Shown here piece by piece: positions 1 to 6,705 of a stretch of 14,509 nucleotides of DNA (its first letter is position 1; each line of letters begins with the position of its first letter). Below the pieces are notes generated by a model. The model ran no database searches, was not told the origin of the DNA, and saw only the letters and a list, made by a program, of their open reading frames with translations. Position numbers and translations under genes: made by a program. This stretch comes from CAZGSG01 sp964528095. GTDB lineage: Bacteria; Bacteroidota; Bacteroidia; Chitinophagales; Chitinophagaceae. The stretch is taken from contig CAZGSG010000138.1 of NCBI GenBank assembly GCA_964528095.1, positions 1 through 14,509 on the forward strand, written 5' to 3'.

Positions 1-73
1 ATATCCCCTTACCCCAAACATAGCGAAAAGCAGAGCCAAAAATCAATTGTTAAGAAAACCAGAGCTTCCCATA

Positions 74-361
74 ATGTCTCTCATGAAGACTCTATTGGTA
101 TCTCTCATCTCTCTGCTGCTCGTCGGCTGTCAGCCCTCCTGCTGTAAAAAGCGAAAGGCGTGCGCTGTTTACGATCAGACAGCCATCAAACAAGCCTGCC
201 TTAAAGCTGTCTTGGAAGAGGAGGCTTTTGCGCATTTTAAGATGATTGAAAATGTAGAACCGGACCAATCCGCACTATATACTGAATTGTACCAGGAATG
301 GAAAGAACACCTGGTGGCGGCGCTGGCAAACAAGGCAGCTGAAAAGATGATCAGTTTATAA
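74..361 (+). CDS. small cysteine-rich lipoprotein, function unknown
   Basis: Predicted 95-residue lipoprotein of unknown function. The N-terminus is a short charged start (MSLMK), a hydrophobic stretch and the lipobox LLVG-C, so lipidation is expected at Cys19 when counted from the ATG at 74. The mature part begins with five cysteines in its first 24 residues (mature positions 1, 5, 6, 12 and 24), set among lysines and arginines. The rest looks helical and mixed-charge. An ATG at 83 is equally plausible (MKTLLVS, Cys16). A TTG at 47 would add an unlikely leader before the signal peptide. No Shine-Dalgarno sequence helps to choose. It ends 35 bp before xylA on the same strand and could be cotranscribed with it. 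I do not recognise the family; the lipoprotein call is firm, the function is not known. Confidence 0.72.
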   Translation: MSLMKTLLVSLISLLLVGCQPSCCKKRKACAVYDQTAIKQACLKAVLEEEAFAHFKMIENVEPDQSALYTELYQEWKEHLVAALANKAAEKMISL

Positions 362-396
362 TTATTAGTTTAGAAACGATACCTAAAAACACAAGC

Positions 397-1725
397 ATGA
401 AAGTGGTAGCAGGACAAAAGGAATTTTTTAAAGGAATTCAACAAATAAAATTTGAAGGTTTTGCCAGTGATAATCCACTGGCATTCCGATGGTATGAAGA
501 AAATAAAGTGGTAGCAGGAAAATCAATGAAAGAATGGTTGCGGTTTGCATGTGCATACTGGCACAGCTTCAACGGAAATGGTGCCGATCCTTTTGGGGAA
601 CCAACTCACCTGTTTCCCTGGGATGAAAAAAAGGATGCCGTGGAAAGAGCAAAAGACAAGGCCGATGCGGCGTTCGAATTCATCACCAAACTGGGGTTAC
701 CGTATTATTGTTTTCATGATGTGGATGTAGTGGATTATACCAATGATGTGGCCGATAATGAAAAAAGACTACAGGCATTGACAATTTACCTGCAGGATAA
801 ACAAAAAGCCAGTGGCGTAAAATTATTATGGGGTACGGCCAACCTGTTTTCAAACAGGCGTTATATGAACGGCGCATCTACCAATCCTGATTTTCATGTA
901 TTGGCACACGGCGGCGCGCAGGTAAAAGCGGCATTGGACGCAACAATAGCATTGGGTGGAGAAAACTATGTATTCTGGGGAGGCCGGGAAGGATACATGA
1001 CTTTGCTGAACACCAATATGAAAAGAGAAAAAGAGCACCTGGCCCGTTTTCTACATACCGCAAAAGACTATGCGCGTAAGAATGGTTTTAAAGGACAGTT
1101 TTTTATTGAGCCCAAACCCTGTGAACCTTCCAAACATCAATACGACTATGACAGCGAAACGGTGATCGGTTTCCTGCGGCAATATGACCTTTTAAATGAT
1201 TTTAGCCTGAACATCGAAGTCAATCATGCAACACTTGCGGGGCATACTTTCCAGCATGAGCTACAGGTAGCGGCTGATGCGGGCCTGCTGGGAAGCATGG
1301 ATGCCAACAGGGGGGATTACCAGAATGGTTGGGATACGGACCAGTTTCCCAATAATATAAATGAGCTTGCAGAAGCAATGCTGGTACTTATCGAAGCCGG
1401 TGGTTTTAAAGGCGGAGGCATTAATTTCGATGCAAAAATCCGTCGTAATTCAACAGACGCTGCCGATCTTTTTCATGCCCACATCGGGGGGATCGACACG
1501 TTTGCGAGGGCATTGATCGTAGCCGATACAGTTCTACAGAAATCTGAATATCGAAAAATAAGAACAGAGCGGTATGCATCTTTTGACAGTGGCAAAGGAA
1601 AAGCATTTGAAGAAGGAAAATTATCACTGGAAGATTTGCGGAATTTTGCAGTAGAAAATGGAGAACCTGCTACGATCAGCGGAAAACAAGAGTATCTTGA
1701 GAACATTATTAACAGGTACATATAA
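397..1725 (+). CDS. xylA: xylose isomerase (class II)
   Basis: Cytoplasmic enzyme interconverting D-xylose and D-xylulose, the first step of the isomerase route into the pentose phosphate pathway. The 442-residue length is normal for the long, class II form. Visible active-site features are the FHD motif with catalytic His107 (and Asp110), IEPKP with Glu238, IEVNHA with Glu274 and His277, MDANRGD with Asp302, and NFDAK with Asp345. The spacing of these metal ligands (36, 3, 25, 43) agrees with the known class II enzymes. The ATG at 397 gives the usual class II N-terminus, which begins just before a 'KFEG' segment. No -7 element is visible in the 35-bp gap upstream, so it may be read from a promoter further left. 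A GntP-type permease follows after 83 bp. No xylulokinase is present in the window. Confidence 0.97.
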   Translation: MKVVAGQKEFFKGIQQIKFEGFASDNPLAFRWYEENKVVAGKSMKEWLRFACAYWHSFNGNGADPFGEPTHLFPWDEKKDAVERAKDKADAAFEFITKLGLPYYCFHDVDVVDYTNDVADNEKRLQALTIYLQDKQKASGVKLLWGTANLFSNRRYMNGASTNPDFHVLAHGGAQVKAALDATIALGGENYVFWGGREGYMTLLNTNMKREKEHLARFLHTAKDYARKNGFKGQFFIEPKPCEPSKHQYDYDSETVIGFLRQYDLLNDFSLNIEVNHATLAGHTFQHELQVAADAGLLGSMDANRGDYQNGWDTDQFPNNINELAEAMLVLIEAGGFKGGGINFDAKIRRNSTDAADLFHAHIGGIDTFARALIVADTVLQKSEYRKIRTERYASFDSGKGKAFEEGKLSLEDLRNFAVENGEPATISGKQEYLENIINRYI

Positions 1726-1808
1726 AGTTCAGGGTTTGCGGTTCGGCGGTTTTTAAAAACGGTATTGTTTAAAAATGCTGTGTCCAGGCCAGGTCTATTG
1801 TCAACCGA

Positions 1809-3125
1809 ATGATCATACTCATTATCCTAACCGGCATTGTACTGCAGATCTTTTTGACCTATAAAAAGGTCAGCCCTTTTTTATCACTATTACTGGTAGC
1901 CGTTTTTATCGGGTTGTTGCTGGGCATGGAGCCTGCCGCTTTGTTAAGTTCTATCGAGAAGGGGGTGGGTAGTACATTGGCCGGGTTGGTATTGATCCTG
2001 TGTCTTGGCGCGATACTTGGTAAAATGCTGGAAACAAGTGGCGCTGCGGAACAGATCACTACCACGCTCATCAGGAGTTTTGGCGAGAAATATATTCAAT
2101 GGGCCGTTTTGCTGACCGGCTTCCTGGTAGGCATTCCACTTTATTATAATGCGGGGTTTATTATACTTGTGCCGTTGGTCTTCTCTATCGCAAGAAAAAC
2201 AGGGTTACCCTTATTGTATATCGCCATCCCAATGGCGGCATCCCTTTCTGTTACGCATTGTTTTTTACCACCTCATCCGGGTCCCGTGGTTCTTATCAAC
2301 GCATTTAGTGCCAATACGGGTGAAACATTATTATATGGGCTTATTATCATTATCCCTATTGCCATTATTGCGGGACCATTATTAGGTAAATTTTTACAAA
2401 GGATATCAACAGAAATAAACGACAGTAAACAAAGTAATGAGCCGGTAATACAAAAGAAACTGCCTGCGGTATTTACCAGTTTTTTTATTGCCTTATTGCC
2501 CGTGTTGCTCATCACTGCTGCAGTGGTAGCAGATAATTTTTTGCCTGCAGGTAATATTGCCAGGAAAATCCTTTTATTCCTGGGCGATTCGACCATTGCA
2601 TTATTACTGGCCGTTCTTTTCGCGATCTATTATTTTGGTTTGCGCACGGGCAAGAAGATGCAGGAAGTTATGCAATGGCTAAACGATGCCGTGGCCGGTA
2701 TTGCAATGATACTGCTGATCATTACTGCCGGTGGCGTACTCAAACAAGTACTTATCGATAGCGGTACCGGTGCGTATATCGCATCATTCAGTAGTCAGTG
2801 GCAGATGCCACCGCTGTTGTTTGGCTGGATCGTGACTGCATTATTACGCGTAATGATCGGTTCCGCTACAGTCTCCGGCATCACTGCCGCGGGGATCGTA
2901 TCTCCACTGGTAGCCAGTGGAGCAGTGTCTGCAGAACTGATGGTATTAGCTGTAGGTGCGGGCAGCGTCTTTGGTTCACATATCAACGATACAGGTTTTT
3001 GGATGTTTAAAGAGTTTTTTAAATTATCACTGAAGCAAACATTCCTTTCATGGACATTAATGGAAACGATCATTTCCCTACTGGGATTGGCAGGGGTGTT
3101 GTTGTTGGATCTTTTTATTAAATAA
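1809..3125 (+). CDS. GntP-family gluconate/sugar-acid:H+ symporter
   Basis: Inner-membrane secondary transporter of 438 residues, the usual length for the GntP family, which imports gluconate and related sugar acids with protons. The whole protein is a series of hydrophobic helices. It has GntP hallmarks: a glycine-rich segment ending in GKMLETSGAAEQI near residues 68-80, LPPHPGP near 154-160, and the C-terminal SHINDTGFWMFKEFF near residue 388. The ATG at 1809 starts directly at the first membrane helix. Position 83 bp after xylA suggests a sugar-catabolic job, but the substrate cannot be read from the sequence; gluconate, another aldonate, or glycerate-type acids are possible. It is not a xylose symporter of the MFS type. 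The stop codon is followed at once by GC-rich inverted repeats. Confidence 0.9.
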   Translation: MIILIILTGIVLQIFLTYKKVSPFLSLLLVAVFIGLLLGMEPAALLSSIEKGVGSTLAGLVLILCLGAILGKMLETSGAAEQITTTLIRSFGEKYIQWAVLLTGFLVGIPLYYNAGFIILVPLVFSIARKTGLPLLYIAIPMAASLSVTHCFLPPHPGPVVLINAFSANTGETLLYGLIIIIPIAIIAGPLLGKFLQRISTEINDSKQSNEPVIQKKLPAVFTSFFIALLPVLLITAAVVADNFLPAGNIARKILLFLGDSTIALLLAVLFAIYYFGLRTGKKMQEVMQWLNDAVAGIAMILLIITAGGVLKQVLIDSGTGAYIASFSSQWQMPPLLFGWIVTALLRVMIGSATVSGITAAGIVSPLVASGAVSAELMVLAVGAGSVFGSHINDTGFWMFKEFFKLSLKQTFLSWTLMETIISLLGLAGVLLLDLFIK

Positions 3126-3157
3126 CCCGGAGGGTTAATTCAAAATTCAAAACCCTC
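3123..3157 (+). terminator. alternative hairpins directly after the gntP-type gene
   Basis: The stop codon is immediately followed by three related arms: AACCC (3124-3128), GGGTT (3132-3136) and AACCC (3151-3155). TAACCC/GGGTTA can close a tight 6-bp hairpin with loop GGA. Alternatively GAGGGTT (3130-3136) pairs with AACCCTC (3151-3157) across a 14-nt AT-rich loop. A terminator role for the transporter transcript is inferred from position. There is no following run of T, so the call is weak. Confidence 0.35.
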
Positions 3158-3170
3158 TGCTGAAAGTCGT

Positions 3171-3178
3171 TAAATTTG
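3171..3178 (+). promoter_or_regulatory. Bacteroidota -7 promoter element before the 54-residue ORF
   Basis: TAAATTTG followed by C is a perfect match to the Bacteroidota primary sigma factor -7 element TAnnTTTG. It lies about 20 bp before the ATG at 3199, a normal leader length. No clear TTTG -33 element is seen at the expected distance. It supports independent transcription of the small membrane protein gene. Confidence 0.5.
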
Positions 3179-3198
3179 CATGGAGAAAATGAAATAAC

Positions 3199-3363
3199 AT
3201 GGGAGTCTGGAGACAAATAGCGGAATACCTCTTTCTTAAAAAGCCTGATCCCGATCGTCCAAAAGATAAATGGATCGGTTATATGCATGGGATCAATCGT
3301 GTCAGCCTGATCGTATTTATCATTTGCCTGATTATACTGGCCGTTAAACTGCTGCGGAAGTAG
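3199..3363 (+). CDS. small single-pass membrane protein, function unknown
   Basis: A 54-residue ORF with clear coding character. It starts MGVWRQIAEYLFLKK, has a polar, charged stretch (KPDPDRPKDKW, residues 15-25), then YMHGINRVS and one hydrophobic helix (about 35-51) ending in a basic tail LLRK. Gene-like features are a perfect -7 element 20 bp upstream, a membrane-anchor architecture with positive residues on both flanks of the helix, and a place in an otherwise empty intergenic stretch. Its last 20 bp overlap the 3' end of lpxB tail to tail. From memory it resembles a short Bacteroidota family of unknown function (possibly DUF6728), which I could not verify. The charged segment probably faces the cytoplasm or lies at the membrane surface. 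No function is assigned. Confidence 0.72.
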   Translation: MGVWRQIAEYLFLKKPDPDRPKDKWIGYMHGINRVSLIVFIICLIILAVKLLRK

Positions 3364-4474
3364 TCAGGAACGAGAAGATCGATTGTGCTGCTTTTGCAGA
3401 CGCATTACCACCTTTGGAAAGTAAATCCTTTAACTGGCGATAATCTTCTTTCAGCTGTTTTATTTTTTCCTGGTCGGTAAGTAGTAATTGCAGTTCATTT
3501 CTGACATTGACTGCATTCATTTCATTTTGGATCAGTTCTTTTACTACCAGCTTGTCCATAATGAGATTGACCAGTGAAATATATTTTACGCTGACGATAC
3601 GCTTTGCGATCTGGTAAGAGATGGCCGAGCCTTTATAACAAACTACTTCAGGTACCCCAAACAAAGCGGTTTCAAGTGTAGCAGTTCCTGAAGTCACCAA
3701 TGCCGCCCTGGACTGGGCTAATAAATTATAAGTCTGGTTAGATACATAGCTGACGTTGACATATGGCTTTAGTAATTCATCATAGAAGGCTTCTTCAACG
3801 CCGGGGGCTTTTGCTACAATGAACTGATAGTCGGGAAAAGAAGCACTTACTTCCAGCATCACTGGTAATTTCTTCAGTATTTCCTGTTTCCTGCTTCCTG
3901 GTAATAACGCAATGATCTCCTTACCCGGGATAAGTGGCTTTCCCGCGACAATAGGTGCCGGTTGTTGTTTTTCTACTACTTCAACCAGCGGGTGCCCGAC
4001 ATATTCTACTTCCCAGTTCCATTTATTTTTATAATAATCTTTTTCAAAAGGCAGGATGACCAGCATTTTATCGATGCACTGTTTCATGGAAGGCACCCTG
4101 TTTTCTTTCCAGGCCCATACTTGTGGTGAGATATAATAGATCACTTTCAATCCCTGTAGCCTGGCCCATTTAGCAATGCGGAGATTAAAACCCGGGTAAT
4201 CGATCAGTATCAATACATCAGGTTTATATTGCTGGATATCTTCTTTACAGAAACGCAGGTTGCGAAAGATGGTGCGGATGTTCATCAATACTTCTACAAA
4301 CCCCATAAAAGCCAACTCTCTGTAGTGTTTGACCAAATGGCCGCCAGCTTCCTGCATTTTATCACCACCCCAGCAACGAAAATCTGCACCGGTATCCAGT
4401 TTCTTTAATTCCCTGATCAGGTTGCTGCCATGCAGATCTCCGGATGCTTCACCTGCAATTACGTAGTACTTCAT
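3344..4474 (-). CDS. lpxB: lipid-A-disaccharide synthase
   Basis: Peripheral inner-membrane glycosyltransferase (family GT19) that joins UDP-2,3-diacylglucosamine and lipid X to form the lipid A disaccharide, so the organism makes lipopolysaccharide. The protein has 376 residues, a normal length. Family motifs are GEASGD near the N-terminus (residues 8-13), IDYPGFN (91-97), SPQVWAWK (116-123), LPGSRKQEI (191-199) and a C-terminal nucleotide-binding segment SGTATLETALFGVPEV. The ATG at 4474 begins directly with MKYYVIAGEASGD, as in homologues. It lies 137 bp downstream of the 101-residue membrane protein gene on the same strand, which follows surE. Two -7-like elements sit in that gap and could give it its own promoter. 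Its 3' end overlaps the convergent 54-residue gene by 20 bp. Confidence 0.97.
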   Translation of the reverse strand: MKYYVIAGEASGDLHGSNLIRELKKLDTGADFRCWGGDKMQEAGGHLVKHYRELAFMGFVEVLMNIRTIFRNLRFCKEDIQQYKPDVLILIDYPGFNLRIAKWARLQGLKVIYYISPQVWAWKENRVPSMKQCIDKMLVILPFEKDYYKNKWNWEVEYVGHPLVEVVEKQQPAPIVAGKPLIPGKEIIALLPGSRKQEILKKLPVMLEVSASFPDYQFIVAKAPGVEEAFYDELLKPYVNVSYVSNQTYNLLAQSRAALVTSGTATLETALFGVPEVVCYKGSAISYQIAKRIVSVKYISLVNLIMDKLVVKELIQNEMNAVNVRNELQLLLTDQEKIKQLKEDYRQLKDLLSKGGNASAKAAQSIFSFLTTSAAV

Positions 4475-4526
4475 GAAGAGGGAACTGTTTTAGGTTTCAG
4501 GAACTCAGCAGATAAGTTCAATACTG

Positions 4527-4554
4527 AATTCAAAATTAAAAATTCAAAATTAAA
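4527..4554. repeat. two perfect 14-bp tandem repeats carrying -7-like elements
   Basis: The unit AATTCAAAATTAAA occurs twice in direct succession (4527-4540, 4541-4554) in the 137-bp gap upstream of lpxB. On the - strand each unit contains TAATTTTG, which fits TAnnTTTG and points toward lpxB, about 57-71 bp before its start. An inverted copy of the core, TTTTGAATT, lies at 4587-4595, and a related AATTCAAAATTCAAAA lies at 3137-3152. The repeat is directly seen; a promoter role is inferred. The remainder of the gap holds no gene. Confidence 0.6.
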
Positions 4555-4611
4555 AAACAGTCTCCGTATTACCGGGTGAACTTTGGTTTTGAATTTCGCA
4601 TTCAATCCTGA

Positions 4612-4917
4612 TTATTTATTGATAACCTTCAAGACAAGAATGCCAATACCGTAGATCAGTGTGATCAAAAAAATGCCCTTGGCTGTTTTATCGCGGCGGG
4701 TATTTACATAGATGGTAAAAAGAATAACATTGGCCAATAAGGAAAGAGAGCCAATGGAGGTAATGAGCTTATTATTGGTAAAAACAAAGTCGAGGTATTC
4801 CCGGAATGAAAGGGAGCTAAAATCATCTCTCACAAAATAAATAACAACTAGTCCAAGAAACGGTCCCAGCAAACCCAGGATCAATCCCAGTTTCAGGTTG
4901 TCTTTTTTGAATATCAT
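4612..4917 (-). CDS. three-helix membrane protein between surE and lpxB, function unknown
   Basis: Small integral membrane protein of 101 residues with three predicted helices (about 9-29, 51-71 and 80-98). They are separated by an acidic/polar loop (DDFSSLSFREYLDF, about 31-44) and a basic loop (NTRRDKTAK, 72-80). Its ATG overlaps the surE stop codon (ATGA at 4914-4917), so the two are almost surely cotranslated. lpxB follows downstream. The position between a nucleotidase and a lipid A enzyme suggests a cell-envelope role only by association. I do not recognise a named family. Confidence 0.85.
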   Translation of the reverse strand: MIFKKDNLKLGLILGLLGPFLGLVVIYFVRDDFSSLSFREYLDFVFTNNKLITSIGSLSLLANVILFTIYVNTRRDKTAKGIFLITLIYGIGILVLKVINK

Positions 4918-5741
4918 TTTTTCCAGAGTTTTTCTAGTTTGGTTTTTTGTGCATAATGCGTGAGATCAAACTGCACCGGAACTACACTTACATAATTATT
5001 GGCCAGCGCCCATACATCTGTATCTGTTCCTTTATCGAAATTGACGAATTCACCTGTAAGCCAGTAATATTTTCTGCCATTGGGGTCCTTCCGTTCCATA
5101 AAATCCTCTTCATATTTTGCATAAGCCTGTCTGCAGATCTTCAATCCCTGGATATCATCGGGTGGCAATGCGGGAATATTCACATTGAGTACGGTATGTT
5201 TATCCAGTTTGGTGCGCATCATTTTTTCCACCACCATTCTGGCATATTTCCGGGCCCCGGCAAAATCGGCATCAATACTATAATCCAGTAATGAAAAACC
5301 AGCAGAAGGGATACTCTCGATGGCTGCTTCCACCGCCGCGGACATTGTACCGGAATAAATCACATTGATACTATGATTGGCTCCGTGGTTAATACCGCTC
5401 AGGCAGAAATCCGGTTTGCGATGTAATATTTTATCTACCGCAAGCTTAACACAGTCTACAGGAGTGCCGGTGCAGGCCCATGATTCGACACCTTCCATCA
5501 TACTTACTTTATGGAGGCGCAGGGGCTGTCCTATGGTAATGGCGTGGCCCATTCCCGATTGTGGTTTGTCAGGGGCAACGACAACGATCTTACCAAGGTC
5601 TTTTACTGCTTCAACCAGGTTGAGAATACCCGGCGCTGTTACACCATCATCATTTGTAATAAGAATGACAGGTTTTTCACCTTTTACAACAGCAGCTTTT
5701 TTAGCAATTTTCTTCGGAGTGGTTTTTTTACGTGTAGCCAT
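4914..5741 (-). CDS. surE: 5'/3'-nucleotidase SurE
   Basis: Metal-dependent phosphatase that removes phosphate from nucleoside 5'- and 3'-monophosphates and has been linked to stationary-phase survival. The protein has 275 residues. The metal site shows ITNDDG (Asn30, Asp31, Asp32), the QSGMG serine (Ser62) and SGINHG (Asn118), followed by YSGTMSAA near 129-135. The SurE fold starts only at about residue 23. Residues 1-22 are an extra lysine/alanine/threonine-rich basic tail. No Met lies between residue 1 and Met64, so the tail belongs to the gene if translation begins at an ATG; a GTG start at Val18 or Val19 would remove most of it. Its stop overlaps the next membrane protein gene (ATGA). 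It is transcribed divergently from the XRE-S24 regulator across a 133-bp gap. Confidence 0.96.
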   Translation of the reverse strand: MATRKKTTPKKIAKKAAVVKGEKPVILITNDDGVTAPGILNLVEAVKDLGKIVVVAPDKPQSGMGHAITIGQPLRLHKVSMMEGVESWACTGTPVDCVKLAVDKILHRKPDFCLSGINHGANHSINVIYSGTMSAAVEAAIESIPSAGFSLLDYSIDADFAGARKYARMVVEKMMRTKLDKHTVLNVNIPALPPDDIQGLKICRQAYAKYEEDFMERKDPNGRKYYWLTGEFVNFDKGTDTDVWALANNYVSVVPVQFDLTHYAQKTKLEKLWKK

Positions 5742-5833
5742 AATGCAGGTACAAAATTGGTGATATTTTCTGAGGTATCAAATGAGAATTTTATTGTGTA
5801 AGAACGGATTGGAATAAAAAATTTTTAATTTGA

Positions 5834-5870
5834 TAAATTAATTAGTATTTTGCATACTAAATTAATTAGT
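5834..5870 (+). promoter_or_regulatory. operator-like palindrome and direct repeat before the XRE-S24 gene
   Basis: A 13-bp perfect direct repeat, TAAATTAATTAGT, occurs at 5834-5846 and 5858-5870, 24 bp apart start to start. Nested in it is an inverted repeat, TTAGTAT (5842-5848) and ATACTAA (5854-5860), around TTTGC. TATTTTGC in the centre is one base short of a TAnnTTTG -7 element. The element ends 4 bp before the ATG at 5875. This is the expected place and symmetry for autoregulation by a dimeric HTH repressor; binding is inferred. The rest of the 5742-5874 intergenic stretch is AT-rich and shows no other feature. Confidence 0.5.
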
Positions 5871-5874
5871 TTAT

Positions 5875-6624
5875 ATGGCACAGGCAAATAAAAACCTGAA
5901 ATACCTTCGCAAGCTCCGTGGCTGGACACAGGAAGAGTTTGCAAATAAACTCCGTATCAAGCGATCCCTGCTTGGTGCATATGAAGAGGAAAGGGCAGAC
6001 CCAAGGATAGACGTACTGGAAGTAGTGTGTGATATCTTCAAGTTGACCCTTGATGAGATCTTGCGAAAAGATCTAAGTGATAATAAAAGTAATTACCTGG
6101 CAAAAAGAAGGGCTATCAAGATGGCATCCGGCCGGCCTGATATTCCTTTTGTGCCTGTAAAAGCAGCAGCTGGTTACCTGGCTGGTTATGGTGATCCTGA
6201 TTTTGTGGATGAATTAAACACATTCACATTACCTATGCTTACAGGAGGAAACTACCGGGCATTTGAAATCATCGGGGATTCTATGCTGCCTACGCCGAGC
6301 GGCTCCGTAATAGTAGGTGAAAAAGTAGACAACCTGGACGAAGTTAAAAATAATACGGCCTGCATCGTTGTATCACGTAACGAAGGCATTGTTTATAAAC
6401 GCGTGCAAAAAACCGGACGTACCCGCAACAAACTTACCCTTGTCAGTGACAACCAGGTATATCATCCTTATACGGTAAACGCGGAAGATGTACTGGAAAT
6501 GTGGCAGGCGCAGATGGTCATTTCCAAGGCCAATCAGCAGAATCGCTGGGATATGGGTCATATAGCCAATATTGTGAGCGACCTGCAGGAGCAGGTAGTG
6601 TCGCTGAAAAAACGCATAAATTGA
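5875..6624 (+). CDS. XRE-family regulator with LexA-like S24 peptidase domain
   Basis: Transcriptional repressor of the CI/LexA architecture, 249 residues. Residues 7-62 form a Cro/CI helix-turn-helix (LRKLRGWTQEEFANKL, then an EEERADPRIDVL segment). A linker (65-90) follows, then an S24 domain (91-215). All autoproteolysis parts are visible: Ala99-Gly100 as candidate cleavage site, Ser136 in GDSM, and Lys175 in VYKRV. Their spacing (37 and 39 residues) is close to that of E. coli LexA (35 and 37). After the S24 domain comes a tail (about 225-249) that looks like a short coiled coil. The domain order is characteristic of Bacteroidota regulators of this kind. No phage genes are nearby, so a host regulator is more likely than a prophage repressor. 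The targets are unknown; the operator-like repeat in front suggests self-control. It is divergent from surE and ends in a terminator-like hairpin. Confidence 0.93.
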   Translation: MAQANKNLKYLRKLRGWTQEEFANKLRIKRSLLGAYEEERADPRIDVLEVVCDIFKLTLDEILRKDLSDNKSNYLAKRRAIKMASGRPDIPFVPVKAAAGYLAGYGDPDFVDELNTFTLPMLTGGNYRAFEIIGDSMLPTPSGSVIVGEKVDNLDEVKNNTACIVVSRNEGIVYKRVQKTGRTRNKLTLVSDNQVYHPYTVNAEDVLEMWQAQMVISKANQQNRWDMGHIANIVSDLQEQVVSLKKRIN

Positions 6625-6652
6625 TTATTATCATCGATTTATAGTTTTTTTT
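6616..6652 (+). terminator. intrinsic terminator of the XRE-S24 gene
   Basis: ATAAATTGAT (6616-6625) pairs with ATCGATTTAT (6633-6642) with a single G-T pair and a 7-nt loop. It is followed two bases later by eight T (6645-6652). The stem overlaps the TGA stop codon. It is AT-rich, hence weak, but position and T tract fit an intrinsic terminator. Confidence 0.55.
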
Positions 6653-6659
6653 GCGTCTT

Positions 6660-6691
6660 TTTGCACCCTTCAGAACTGTCGATTATATTTG
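6660..6691 (+). promoter_or_regulatory. Bacteroidota -33/-7 promoter of the DUF5916 gene
   Basis: TTTG at 6660-6663 and TATATTTG (then C) at 6684-6691 match the -33 TTTG and -7 TAnnTTTG elements, with 20 bp between them, the usual spacing. Transcription would begin about 5-8 bp later, giving a very short leader before the ATG at 6706. This is the best promoter in the window. Confidence 0.75.
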
Positions 6692-6705
6692 CAGACTGAC
6701 TATTT

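Noticed and set aside
1473..1721. 82-codon open frame on the - strand inside xylA
   Set aside because: It covers conserved xylose isomerase coding sequence in another frame and has no signals of its own.
1749..1760. GTTTTTAAAAAC palindrome after xylA as a terminator
   Set aside because: The 12-bp palindrome has no loop and no flanking GC stem, so it cannot form a useful hairpin; chance in AT-rich DNA is likely.
2273..2596. 107-codon open frame on the - strand inside the GntP gene
   Set aside because: Antisense to membrane helices; the hydrophobic look mirrors the real gene.
4527..4554. CRISPR-like array
   Set aside because: Only two 14-bp units in direct contact without spacers and no cas genes.
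4947..5291. 114-codon open frame on the + strand opposite surE
   Set aside because: It lies wholly inside surE, whose motifs are intact, and its translation has no domain-like pattern; it is an antisense shadow.
5875..6624. Prophage CI repressor marking an integrated phage
   Set aside because: No integrase, phage structural genes or attachment-site repeats are nearby; both flanks are ordinary chromosomal genes.
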